From NCBI GenBank assembly GCA_946221035.1, contig CAMIME010000032.1, positions 1 to 28,756 on the forward strand: a stretch of DNA of 28,756 nt. The letters are read 5' to 3'. The notes under the pieces were generated by a model. That model made no database searches, was not told the DNA's origin, and worked only from the letters and a program-made list of their open reading frames with translations. This document shows positions 1 to 7,855 of this stretch, one piece after another. The position numbers and the translations under genes are program-made. How positions within the stretch are numbered: position 1 is the first letter of the stretch; the number at the start of each line of letters is the position of its first letter. This DNA comes from an uncultured Campylobacter sp. GTDB lineage: Bacteria; Actinomycetota; Actinomycetes; Mycobacteriales; Mycobacteriaceae.

Positions 1-93
1 CGGGGTCGGCTTCGGGGTCACGGAGACCGGGGTCTCCGGGGTCGGCTTCGGGGTCTCGGAGACCGGGGTCTCCGGGGTCGGCTTCGGGGCCGG
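1..93. repeat. 36-bp tandem repeat in the 5'-nucleotidase stalk
   Basis: Two full 36-bp units (1-36 and 37-72) and a partial third (73-93) lie in tandem. Units 1 and 2 differ at one base (position 20 versus 56), which changes one residue between Val and Glu. On the coding strand each unit gives a 12-residue Pro/Thr repeat. The array continues past the left edge, so its copy number is unknown. Confidence 0.9.
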
Positions 94-2055
94 AGTCACA
101 TTAACCGGGAGGGAAACATCCGTGCCGGCATCGGTGGTGATGGTCAGCACCTGCGCGCCAGACACCGTTGCCGGGATGTCCAGGGTGACGGTTGCGCGAC
201 CCTGCTCGCCGTAACCCTTGTCGGCATCGGTGACCTTGTTATCCACGTTTGCGGAGGCCGTTGCGTCGCCGATCTTGACATCGACCGTGTTTGCCTTCGG
301 CTCGCCCTCGGAGGAGTACGACAGAGAGGTCAGCTTGATCTCGTTCTTCTGGCCAGCCTTCAAGCCGCCCTCCGGAAGCACAACACCGACATCCTTCTGG
401 CCCGTGCGCACCTTCGCTTTGCCCGTTTCCAGGTAGTCGATGAACGCCTGCAGATCGTTGTAGCCCACCGTGTTGCGCTCGCGGACGTTCTTCGGGTCGA
501 TGAAATTGTCGCCCCCATCGAACAGGAACGACGAGGCAGCGACGGTGTAGTCCTTGTTCGGGTCTACGGACTTGCCGTCGATCTTGATGTCGAGGATCTT
601 GTTCCCGCGCTCCGCGTCGGGGTTGTAGGTGTAGGAGACGTTGTCGGACAGACCCATGTCAAGGCGCGGACGACCCGACTTCTCGGCTTGCGCCTCTGTC
701 TGCCACTGGTTCTCCAACATCTCCTTGATCGCAGCACCAGACAGCGTGGCTACATCGATGCTGTTGCCGAACGGCTGGACGCCGAACGCCTGCTTGTAGG
801 TGACATCGCCCTTCGCTAGGTCTTCACGCACACCGCCAGCGTTCATGATGCCGAAGTCAATATCCTGCTTGAGGAACGCGGACAGCGCCTCGACAGCGGA
901 CTGCGCGATCATGTTGTTCGCGGTGGATTCGGTGCCGCGGTTGGTTCCCGGCTTGGCGGCGGGGTTAGACCCGCGCTTAAAATCAGCTGCAATTGTTGCG
1001 ACCTTGGTCTCGCCGAGCTCGTCGGCCTTCTCCTTGGCCTTCGCAACAATGTCCTCGACCGTTTTATCCGGAACGATCTTCAGATCCTCAAGGTTGGAAG
1101 CGTCGTACTGCTTCGCATCGAGTTCGACGATCTTCCCCGTAGCCTTGTCGTAGGTGAAGTCGAGGTCGGTCACCACCTTGCCGTACTCGTAGGACTGGGC
1201 GTAGGGAACCTTTGCCTCGGTGTCGAGAGCCTGCTCGTGGGAGTCGCCACCGAAAACGAAGTTCACCAGCGTCGGATCGAGTTTGTCGCTGCTTTCCTTG
1301 GCCGGATCGTGGATGAGCGCGATGACGAGATCGGCCTCACCCGCATCGCGTAGACGCTTGGCCTCCTTGTTCACCTCTTCGGCAGAGTCGGTGATGTTCA
1401 GGCCAGCAACGTTCGCCGGGCTGGACTTCGCGACAGTGAGGTTGGAGGTGGTGCCAACTAGAGCAACCTTCACACCGTCAAACTCGATGACGCGGGAAGC
1501 AGGTACCTCGCGGGATCCGTCTTCCTTGTACACGTTGGCGCCGAGCTGGATGACGTTGCCTTTAACTTCGGTGCCCGGGAGGATGCGGTCGATCAGGTCC
1601 TTGTAGCCCTTATCAAACTCGTGGTTGCCGATTGCGGAGCCAGCCGTACCAATCGCCTGGATGAACTCCATCGTGTACTGGTCATCCGAGATTGCGGAAA
1701 CGAATGCGGAACCACCCTGGTTGTCACCCGACGTCGTGACGATGGTGTTTGGGTTCTGCTCGCGGATGTAGTTGACGATGCCCGCGATCCTGGCTGCACC
1801 CATCTCGTCGCCAGCCTTCGGCGTGATTTCCTTGACATCCTTGCCGTTGGCATCTTTCAGGGGCTTGCCTTGGGCATCCTTCACCGTGGTCGTGCTGGGG
1901 TTGTACTCAAGCCGACCGTGGAAGTCGGTGATGTTGGCGACGCGGATCTTCACCTGATCGGCTTCGGCTGCCCCTGCGAACGGGACGCCGGCCAGGACGA
2001 CTGCGGTGGTGGTGGTCGCGGCGATCAGCGCGCCGGCGCGACGGTAAGAGAACAT
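1..2055 (-). CDS. Secreted 5'-nucleotidase / UDP-sugar hydrolase family protein (3' end cut by window edge)
   Basis: Predicted exported metallophosphoesterase that removes phosphate from nucleotides outside the membrane. The 685 visible residues start at an ATG preceded by AGGAG seven bases upstream. Residues 1-30 form a signal peptide (basic start, hydrophobic core, AGA-A cleavage region). The metal-binding motifs of the family follow in order: ITDFHGR (D44, H46), TSGDNQGG, GNHEFDKG, a histidine in IALIHDP, and GGDSHEQ. The second domain has NAGGVRED, FGNSI and LFDGGDNF, which bind the substrate nucleoside in 5'-nucleotidases. The visible C-terminus is a Pro/Thr-rich 12-residue repeat, which suggests a wall-spanning stalk. 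An LPXTG anchor is common in such proteins but would lie outside the window. The gene is separated from rel by 185 bp and so may have its own promoter. Exact substrate is uncertain; the family assignment is firm. Confidence 0.9.
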   Translation of the reverse strand, partial: MFSYRRAGALIAATTTTAVVLAGVPFAGAAEADQVKIRVANITDFHGRLEYNPSTTTVKDAQGKPLKDANGKDVKEITPKAGDEMGAARIAGIVNYIREQNPNTIVTTSGDNQGGSAFVSAISDDQYTMEFIQAIGTAGSAIGNHEFDKGYKDLIDRILPGTEVKGNVIQLGANVYKEDGSREVPASRVIEFDGVKVALVGTTSNLTVAKSSPANVAGLNITDSAEEVNKEAKRLRDAGEADLVIALIHDPAKESSDKLDPTLVNFVFGGDSHEQALDTEAKVPYAQSYEYGKVVTDLDFTYDKATGKIVELDAKQYDASNLEDLKIVPDKTVEDIVAKAKEKADELGETKVATIAADFKRGSNPAAKPGTNRGTESTANNMIAQSAVEALSAFLKQDIDFGIMNAGGVREDLAKGDVTYKQAFGVQPFGNSIDVATLSGAAIKEMLENQWQTEAQAEKSGRPRLDMGLSDNVSYTYNPDAERGNKILDIKIDGKSVDPNKDYTVAASSFLFDGGDNFIDPKNVRERNTVGYNDLQAFIDYLETGKAKVRTGQKDVGVVLPEGGLKAGQKNEIKLTSLSYSSEGEPKANTVDVKIGDATASANVDNKVTDADKGYGEQGRATVTLDIPATVSGAQVLTITTDAGTDVSLPVNVTPAPKPTPETPVSETPKPTPETPVSVTPKPTP

Positions 2056-2240
2056 GAGGGAGCTCCTAAGCATCGGGGGTAGTCTCACACTTCGTTTTAA
2101 TGTTTCCCCCAACCCTTTGCCGGGATGGATCGGCGACTGCCTCCAGCGAGCTGGCGGTATAACCCACAGGTCACAAAGATTTCATCATCCCGTAACCAGC
2201 GGTACCTCCGCGCGTAACCCGATTCGACGGCTCCCAGGCT
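2056..2240. other. Intergenic region between rel and the 5'-nucleotidase gene
   Basis: The gap follows the rel stop codon and precedes the nucleotidase ribosome binding site (AGGAG, 2063-2067). I see no convincing rho-independent terminator for rel. On the minus strand a weak promoter-like pair can be drawn (ATGAAA, 18 nt, TATACC), which is not good enough to call. Confidence 0.4.
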
Positions 2241-4517
2241 TTACGCGGTGACGCGGTAGACGTCGAACACGCCCTCAATGTTGCGGATCTGGTTCATAAT
2301 CGCGCCCAGCTGCTTGATATCGGAAACCTCGATTGTCAGGCGGATGGTGGCAATCCGGTCCTCGCCAGCCTGAGAAGACATGGCAAGGATGGGCAGCTTT
2401 GCGTCGGAAAGCACCCCGGTGGTCTCGGTGAGCAATCCGTTGCGGTCGAGCGCCTCCAGCTGGATCGACGCCCGAGAGGCGCTGCGGGTAGAGCTCGCGT
2501 TCGCCCACGAGACGTCGATAAGCCGCTCGGACTCCTCCTTCAGCTTGGTCGCGTTCGTGCAGTCGGTGCGGTGCACTGATACTCCCCCGCCGCGGGTGAC
2601 GAAGCCGAAAATCTCATCACCCGGGACCGGCTGGCAACATTTGGCCAGCTTCGCCATCACGTCCGGGCTGCCCTCGACGAGGATGCCGGGGCCGTCGCTA
2701 GTGTGCTGGGGGCGAACCAGCGCAGACATCGGGGTTCGCGCGGCAAGCGCGTCGACGGCGTCATCTTCGCCGCCGAACATCTCCATCAGCAGGTGAGCAA
2801 CGTGAGACGCCGAGACGTTTCCGGCGCCGATGGCGGTGTAGAGCGCGTCCACGTCCTGGTAATGCAGGCGTGTGGCTACCTGGCGCATCGACTCGTTGGT
2901 AAACAGTCTGTGCATGGGCAGGCCGCCACGCTGTACCTCAGCCGCGAGGGCGTCGCGGCCGGCCTCAAGTTGCTCTTCCCTGCGTTCCTTGGCAAACCAC
3001 TGGCGGATCTTCGCCTTCGCGCGCGGCGAGACCACAAAGTCTTGCCAATCGCGCGACGGGCCCGCGTTCTGGTCCTTCGAGGTGAAGATTTCGACGCGGT
3101 CGCCGGACTTGAGTTCAGTTTCCAGCGAGACGAGTTTGCCGTTGACCTTCGCACCGATGCAGCGGTGGCCGACTTCCGTATGCACGGCGTATGCGAAGTC
3201 GACGGGCGTCGATCCCGCGGGCAGATCCACCACGTCACCCTTGGGGGTGAAGGCGAAGATCTGCTGGCTGGTCAGGTCGTAGCGCAGGGAGTCGAGGAAC
3301 TCGTTCGGGTCCGCGGCCTCCTTCTGCCAGTCCAGGAGCTGGCGCATCCACGCCATTTGGTCGACCTCAGCCTGATCGCCCTTGTGCGAGCCCTTGGTCT
3401 CTTTGTAGCGCCAGTGCGCCGCGACGCCGAACTCCGCGTTGTAGTGCATTTCGTGGGTACGAACCTGCACCTCGAGGGGTCGGCCAGTAGGCGTCATCAC
3501 CGTGGTGTGCAGCGACTGGTAGACGCCAAAGCGGGGGTTAGAAATGTAGTCCTTGAAACGCCCGGGCATCGCGGAATACAGCGAGTGCACCACGCCAATT
3601 GCGGCGTAGCAGTCATACACCGTCTCCACGAGGACTCGGATACCAACGAGGTCGAAAATCTCGTTGAAGTCGTGGCCGCGGACGCTCATCTTTTGGTAAA
3701 TGGACCAGTAGTGCTTCGGGCGGCCCATGACCTCAGCTTCGATGCCGTTCGATTTCAGCTCGCGTTGGAGGTCAGAGGTGATCTCCCGAAGTGCTCGATC
3801 ACGGGATGGAGCGTGATCTGCGACGAGGCGGACAATCTCCTCGTACTTCTTCGGCTGCAGGATGGCGAACGCGAGATCCTCCAACTCCCACTTCACGTTG
3901 GCCATGCCCAGGCGGTGCGCGAGAGGAGCAATCACATCGAGGGTTTCCTGGGCCTTTTTCGCCTGCTTTTCCGGAGGCAGGAACCGCATGGTGCGCATGT
4001 TGTGCAACCGGTCGGAGACCTTGATCACCAGCACTCGGGGATCTTCAGCCATAGCCACGACCATCTTGCGAATCGTCTCGGCCTCCGCGGCTGAGCCAAG
4101 CGCCACCTTATCCAGCTTGGTTACGCCGTTGACCAGCTTGGCCACCTCGGGCCCGAAATCGCTGGTGAGGTCATCGAGCGAATAGTCGGTGTCCTCCACC
4201 GTGTCGTGCAGCAGCGCGGCGACGAGCGTAGTGGTGTCCATGCCGATCTCCGCGCAAATCGTGGCGACGGCCAACGGGTGCGTGATGTACGGATCGCCCG
4301 ATTTTCGGAACACCCCTTCGTGCAGGCGTTCCGCCGTCTCGTAAGCCCGGTTGAGCTGCTCGACATCCGCCTTCGGGTGATACTTGCGGTGGATTGAGAG
4401 AAGCGGATCAAGCACCGGGTTCGATTTGGGCCGACCGCCGCCGGTCAGGGAGCGGGCGAGCCTCGCGGAGACGCTCCGTACGCTCGGGCCCGATCGCTTC
4501 ACCGGCTTGTCGGTCAT
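2241..4517 (-). CDS. rel: Bifunctional (p)ppGpp synthetase/hydrolase Rel
   Basis: Makes and breaks down the stringent-response alarmone (p)ppGpp in the cytoplasm. The 758 residues hold the full long-RSH layout. The N-terminal HD hydrolase domain has ITHPLA (H80) and the HD pair in LLHDTVED (H104-D105). The synthetase domain has RFKDYISNPR at about 320-329 and YQSLHTTV. A TGS domain lies near 420-480 (FAFTPKGDVVDLPAGSTP), then a Zn-finger-like/helical region with KCCQPVPGD, and a C-terminal ACT domain near 680-755. The RFKD form of the synthetase motif is the one known from bifunctional Rel enzymes rather than synthetase-only RelA, and the hydrolase residues are intact. The ATG start has GGAGGAG five bases upstream. 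It follows apt after 14 nt, so it is probably co-transcribed with apt and dciAE, as in Corynebacterium glutamicum. Confidence 0.97.
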   Translation of the reverse strand: MTDKPVKRSGPSVRSVSARLARSLTGGGRPKSNPVLDPLLSIHRKYHPKADVEQLNRAYETAERLHEGVFRKSGDPYITHPLAVATICAEIGMDTTTLVAALLHDTVEDTDYSLDDLTSDFGPEVAKLVNGVTKLDKVALGSAAEAETIRKMVVAMAEDPRVLVIKVSDRLHNMRTMRFLPPEKQAKKAQETLDVIAPLAHRLGMANVKWELEDLAFAILQPKKYEEIVRLVADHAPSRDRALREITSDLQRELKSNGIEAEVMGRPKHYWSIYQKMSVRGHDFNEIFDLVGIRVLVETVYDCYAAIGVVHSLYSAMPGRFKDYISNPRFGVYQSLHTTVMTPTGRPLEVQVRTHEMHYNAEFGVAAHWRYKETKGSHKGDQAEVDQMAWMRQLLDWQKEAADPNEFLDSLRYDLTSQQIFAFTPKGDVVDLPAGSTPVDFAYAVHTEVGHRCIGAKVNGKLVSLETELKSGDRVEIFTSKDQNAGPSRDWQDFVVSPRAKAKIRQWFAKERREEQLEAGRDALAAEVQRGGLPMHRLFTNESMRQVATRLHYQDVDALYTAIGAGNVSASHVAHLLMEMFGGEDDAVDALAARTPMSALVRPQHTSDGPGILVEGSPDVMAKLAKCCQPVPGDEIFGFVTRGGGVSVHRTDCTNATKLKEESERLIDVSWANASSTRSASRASIQLEALDRNGLLTETTGVLSDAKLPILAMSSQAGEDRIATIRLTIEVSDIKQLGAIMNQIRNIEGVFDVYRVTA

Positions 4518-4531
4518 CTCGCTCCTCCGTA

Positions 4532-5071
4532 CTACCGCGACTCGTTGATCACAATGACGGGCGCATCGCCCAGCTTCTCGCGGCCCCCCAGCCCCTCAAC
4601 TTCCAACACCACGACGTAGCCGGCGACCTTACCGCCAGCACGCTCAATCAAATCATGCGCGGCGGCCATGGTCCCGCCGGTGGCCAGCACGTCGTCGACA
4701 AGCACGACGCTCTTGCCGGCGATGTCCATCCCTTCCGCTGGAAGCTCTAGCGCGGCAGTTGAATACTCGGTCGTGTATTCCTGGGTGATCACCGGCGGCG
4801 GCAGCTTGCCCTTTTTGCGGATAGCCAGGATGCCGGTGCCCATCTGCAATGCCACTGCGGAACCGAGCAAGAAGCCGCGGGCGTCGAGCCCGCCGATGAG
4901 GTCGCCGCCGAGCTCGCGGCTCGCGTCGGCCATCTCGGAGATGACGATCTGCAGGGCATCGGGATCCGCGAGCACAGGTGTGAGGTCCTGAAACAGCACG
5001 CCTTCTTCGGGGAAGTCTTGGACGAATCGGATCTTGTCCGCCAAGGCTTCGCGGGCGGTGGTGTAGGTCAT
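4532..5071 (-). CDS. apt: Adenine phosphoribosyltransferase
   Basis: Salvages adenine: adenine plus PRPP gives AMP and pyrophosphate, in the cytoplasm. The protein is 179 residues, normal for the family. It has the type I phosphoribosyltransferase PRPP-binding signature VVLVDDVLATGGTMAA, preceded by the flexible-loop region around ITQEYTTEY and a GLDARGFLLG base/phosphate loop. The ATG overlaps the dciAE stop codon by four bases (ATGA), with AAGGAG six bases upstream inside the end of dciAE, so translation is likely coupled. The order dciAE-apt-rel matches the C. glutamicum locus. Apt next to Rel places purine salvage beside the alarmone enzyme. Confidence 0.96.
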   Translation of the reverse strand: MTYTTAREALADKIRFVQDFPEEGVLFQDLTPVLADPDALQIVISEMADASRELGGDLIGGLDARGFLLGSAVALQMGTGILAIRKKGKLPPPVITQEYTTEYSTAALELPAEGMDIAGKSVVLVDDVLATGGTMAAAHDLIERAGGKVAGYVVVLEVEGLGGREKLGDAPVIVINESR

Positions 5072-6693
5072 CGTTGCTCCTTGACGGTCTCAGTGGCGGT
5101 GTGCGGCACAAGCTGCCAGCGGTCCATGTTCCAACCGATGCCGGTTAACCCGGTGTACGGCTCTACGTTACGCACCGCTTTGTCGGTGACAAAGGTCCGG
5201 GGCTGAGCAGCCAGCGGTATAGACGGTAGTTCCTGCCACAGGAATTTTTCCTGCGCCCGCAACATTCCCAGGTCTTGGGCCCGGTTATTCGCTGCCGGGT
5301 ACTCCCGCATTGGGTTCGCTGCGCGCAAAATCGCGTCCACGCTGCCGTCGGTCACAACTTGATTGCCCCACTCGTCGTAGTCGTAATGGGGAAGGTCGGC
5401 CAGCGTCTTTCCGCCCTCGGTCACGTCCACGATGTCGATGCCGGCGGGCTCGCACGACTTCTTCATCGATTCGACCATCGCCGCCATCCTGGGGTCCGGG
5501 TGTGCGTACCCAACACGCACCGTGCTGCCCCACAGTGCCGACGCCGCGTCAATGTCCACGTCCAGGAACGGTTGCGCGACATCGTTGACCCGCTGCGCCA
5601 ACGGGTCACCGTGTTGCAGCACGTGAAGTGGCGCGACGGGAAGTTCCACGCCCGCCGCCTGGCTGGATACGGCGGCGACTGCCCGCGGATCGATGCACCG
5701 TGAGAGCGCCTGGCGGTTCCAGGGCTCCGCCCAGACCCCGGCCTGCGGGAACGTGAGCATCTCAGTGAGCTCCCCCACCACCGTGGTGATCTCGAGGGTG
5801 TTGCCCTCCGCATCCCGGTCGTGCCAGTGAGGCGCGGGATCACGGATGTCGCCGATACGCAGTGCGTTCGCCTCCGCCAACTCGGCCGAGTCCGCGGAGC
5901 CCGGCCAAATCACCAGCTCAGCCATCTGCGGGGCGTCGCCGTAGTAGTACTCGTTCGCCGCGAGCGTGACCGCGCCGTCCTCTCCGACACTCTCGATCTT
6001 GAATGGCCCGAACGACACTTGCAGCTCTGGATCGAATGCACCCAACGAAAACCCGTTGCGCCACACATCGGCGATGGGGCGAAGCTGATCGAGGTTGTCG
6101 GACCGGAGGTCGTCGATAAGCGTCGGCGTGTCTTTGCCGAGCTTTGCCGCGACGGCGTGCGCCGGCAGGACGGTGCCTGCCTCGAACAACCCGCGCCACC
6201 TGGCGCCGCGGCCTTCCTTGAAGGTGAGGGTGAACTCTTTCGCCCCGGGGGTGCAGGAGAGTTCGGCGGTGTCATCGAATAACGGCATGCTGGAGCCGAA
6301 GACCTCGGGGTGCTGCCCCGCAGTGAAGGTCAGGAGGTAGTCGGCGCACGTGACCGGGGTGCCGTCCGAAAACACTGCTTGGTCAGAGAGCGAGTAGACG
6401 ACCCGGCGCTGATCCCCCGGCACAACCGTCGTGGTTACCAGGTCGGTGTTCGGGATCATCTGCCCACTCGGGCCCGGGACGTACACGCCCGGGTACAGCC
6501 GGCCGGACAGCAGCTGCGACATATCGCTGGCGCCTTCGAGGGATCCGGCGTTCGTAGTGCGCAAGTCACTGAGCACCTGGTAGCCGAACGCGTCCTCCTT
6601 CACCCCACTTTCTTCCTCCTCGGACGAGCAACCGGCGAGGGTGAGCGAAACCGCGCACGCGGCGGCGACCGGCGTTCGCCAGCCCGGCCTCAT
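5068..6693 (-). CDS. dciAE: Peptide-type ABC transporter substrate-binding lipoprotein (DciAE-like)
   Basis: Predicted solute-binding lipoprotein of family 5 (DppA/OppA type) on the outer face of the membrane; 541 residues from the chosen start. The start is the ATG at 6693, which overlaps the secF stop by four bases and gives an N-terminus MRPGWRT followed by a hydrophobic core and the lipobox LAGC with C22. A GTG seven codons upstream is possible but less likely. Family-5 features include VVYSLSDQAVFSDGTPVTCADYL and a later FGPFKIESV segment. No permease or ATPase gene lies nearby, so this is an orphan binding protein whose partner would be elsewhere. In C. glutamicum the equivalent gene (dciAE) lies next to apt and rel. 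The ligand cannot be read from sequence. Confidence 0.88.
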   Translation of the reverse strand: MRPGWRTPVAAACAVSLTLAGCSSEEEESGVKEDAFGYQVLSDLRTTNAGSLEGASDMSQLLSGRLYPGVYVPGPSGQMIPNTDLVTTTVVPGDQRRVVYSLSDQAVFSDGTPVTCADYLLTFTAGQHPEVFGSSMPLFDDTAELSCTPGAKEFTLTFKEGRGARWRGLFEAGTVLPAHAVAAKLGKDTPTLIDDLRSDNLDQLRPIADVWRNGFSLGAFDPELQVSFGPFKIESVGEDGAVTLAANEYYYGDAPQMAELVIWPGSADSAELAEANALRIGDIRDPAPHWHDRDAEGNTLEITTVVGELTEMLTFPQAGVWAEPWNRQALSRCIDPRAVAAVSSQAAGVELPVAPLHVLQHGDPLAQRVNDVAQPFLDVDIDAASALWGSTVRVGYAHPDPRMAAMVESMKKSCEPAGIDIVDVTEGGKTLADLPHYDYDEWGNQVVTDGSVDAILRAANPMREYPAANNRAQDLGMLRAQEKFLWQELPSIPLAAQPRTFVTDKAVRNVEPYTGLTGIGWNMDRWQLVPHTATETVKEQR

Positions 6694-7853
6694 CGGCCCG
6701 AGTTGGGCCGCCACGTGGTCGACCCGCCAATTGCATCCGCCTGCACCGACCGGGTGACCGGAGCTGCGACCTGGCGCTTCGGCGCCACTGGGGCGGCTTC
6801 AGTCTCCTCAGCCCCACCAGCGCGGTACGCCTCGACCTCGTCGTTGTGACGCTTGTATTCACCCTTGCGGTTGATCAAGCTAACCAGGATTGACGTGGCC
6901 AAGAACAGCGAGGAAATGACACCCTCGATGACGCCGATGAGCTGGATCAGGGCGAGGTCGCGCAGCGTACCCACGCCGAGCATCCAGACTGCCACAACCA
7001 TCAGCGCCACAATCGGCAGTGCGGAGACCACGGAGGTGGAGATGGAACGCATCACCGTCTGATTCACGGCCAGGTTCGCCTCCTCGGCATACGTTGACCT
7101 GCGCGAATCCAGAACGCCGGAGGTGTTCTCCTTAACCTTGTCAAACACAATGACCGTGTCGTAGAGCGAGAACGTGAGTACGGTGAGAAGGCCGATGATC
7201 ATCGCAGGGGTGATCTCCAGGCCGAACAGCGCGTAAATACCCAGGATCAGCACCGCGTCAATCAGCAGTGCACCCAAAGCCGCAACAGCCATTTGCCGCT
7301 GCAGGCGCAACGCGACATAGATCGCCGCCGCCACAATGAACACGGCCATCGCGAGCAGCATGCGGTTGGTGATGGTCGAGCCCCACGATTCCGAGACCGT
7401 GGAGTCACCGATCGCATCCGCGCTCGGGGTCCCCGTGTGATCTTCCGGCTGGTACTTGTCAAAAATCGCCTGACGCGCCGCATCAATCTGCTCCTGCGTC
7501 AGGTGCTCGGAGTTAATTTCCAGGATCCGGGAGTCACCCGCACCCATAATTTGGGTGAGCTCGGGAGTCACGCCGGTGGCCTCGATGAACGTCTCCTCGA
7601 CCTGTTCAGCCACCAGTTCTCCCGCCGGCATGGACATCTTCGTGCCGCCCTCGAAATCGATGCCCATGTTGAACCCGCGGAACACCATCGCCAGGGTCGC
7701 CACCGCCACCAATGCTGCGGTGATGGCGTACCAGGTCTTCCTGCGGCCGACGAAATCGATCGCGCCGGAGCCGTCGTACAGCGCCTCGCCGCGCCCGGCC
7801 TGCGCCCCAGTGGCGGGGCGAACGTCAGTGTGCGTCACCTTTGTGCTGGCCAT
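6690..7853 (-). CDS. secF: Protein translocase subunit SecF
   Basis: Membrane subunit that works with SecD to use the proton gradient to drive late steps of Sec protein export. The 387 residues show the SecF hallmark NMGIDFEGGT just after the first membrane helix, a periplasmic-type loop, then five more hydrophobic segments with SLYDTVIVFDKVKEN, the conserved SecF cytoplasmic motif. It has a cytoplasmic N-terminal extension and a C-terminal tail rich in Ala, Glu and Arg, as in other corynebacteria. The ATG is two bases after the secD stop and uses GGAGGAGAAG inside the end of secD. Its stop overlaps the start of dciAE. Confidence 0.97.
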   Translation of the reverse strand: MASTKVTHTDVRPATGAQAGRGEALYDGSGAIDFVGRRKTWYAITAALVAVATLAMVFRGFNMGIDFEGGTKMSMPAGELVAEQVEETFIEATGVTPELTQIMGAGDSRILEINSEHLTQEQIDAARQAIFDKYQPEDHTGTPSADAIGDSTVSESWGSTITNRMLLAMAVFIVAAAIYVALRLQRQMAVAALGALLIDAVLILGIYALFGLEITPAMIIGLLTVLTFSLYDTVIVFDKVKENTSGVLDSRRSTYAEEANLAVNQTVMRSISTSVVSALPIVALMVVAVWMLGVGTLRDLALIQLIGVIEGVISSLFLATSILVSLINRKGEYKRHNDEVEAYRAGGAEETEAAPVAPKRQVAAPVTRSVQADAIGGSTTWRPNSGR

Positions 7854-7855
7854 GC

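Noticed and set aside
1..93. CRISPR-like 36-bp repeats
   Set aside because: Units are contiguous without spacers and encode a regular 12-residue repeat in frame with the nucleotidase.
2703..4094. Long rightward open frame (463 codons) opposite rel
   Set aside because: It is antisense to a complete, motif-rich Rel; long shadow frames are common in GC-rich DNA. No ribosome site or recognisable domain.
6693..6714. GTG start seven codons upstream for the binding lipoprotein
   Set aside because: The ATG at 6693 overlaps the secF stop in the usual ATGA manner and gives a proper lipoprotein signal; the GTG has no better ribosome site.
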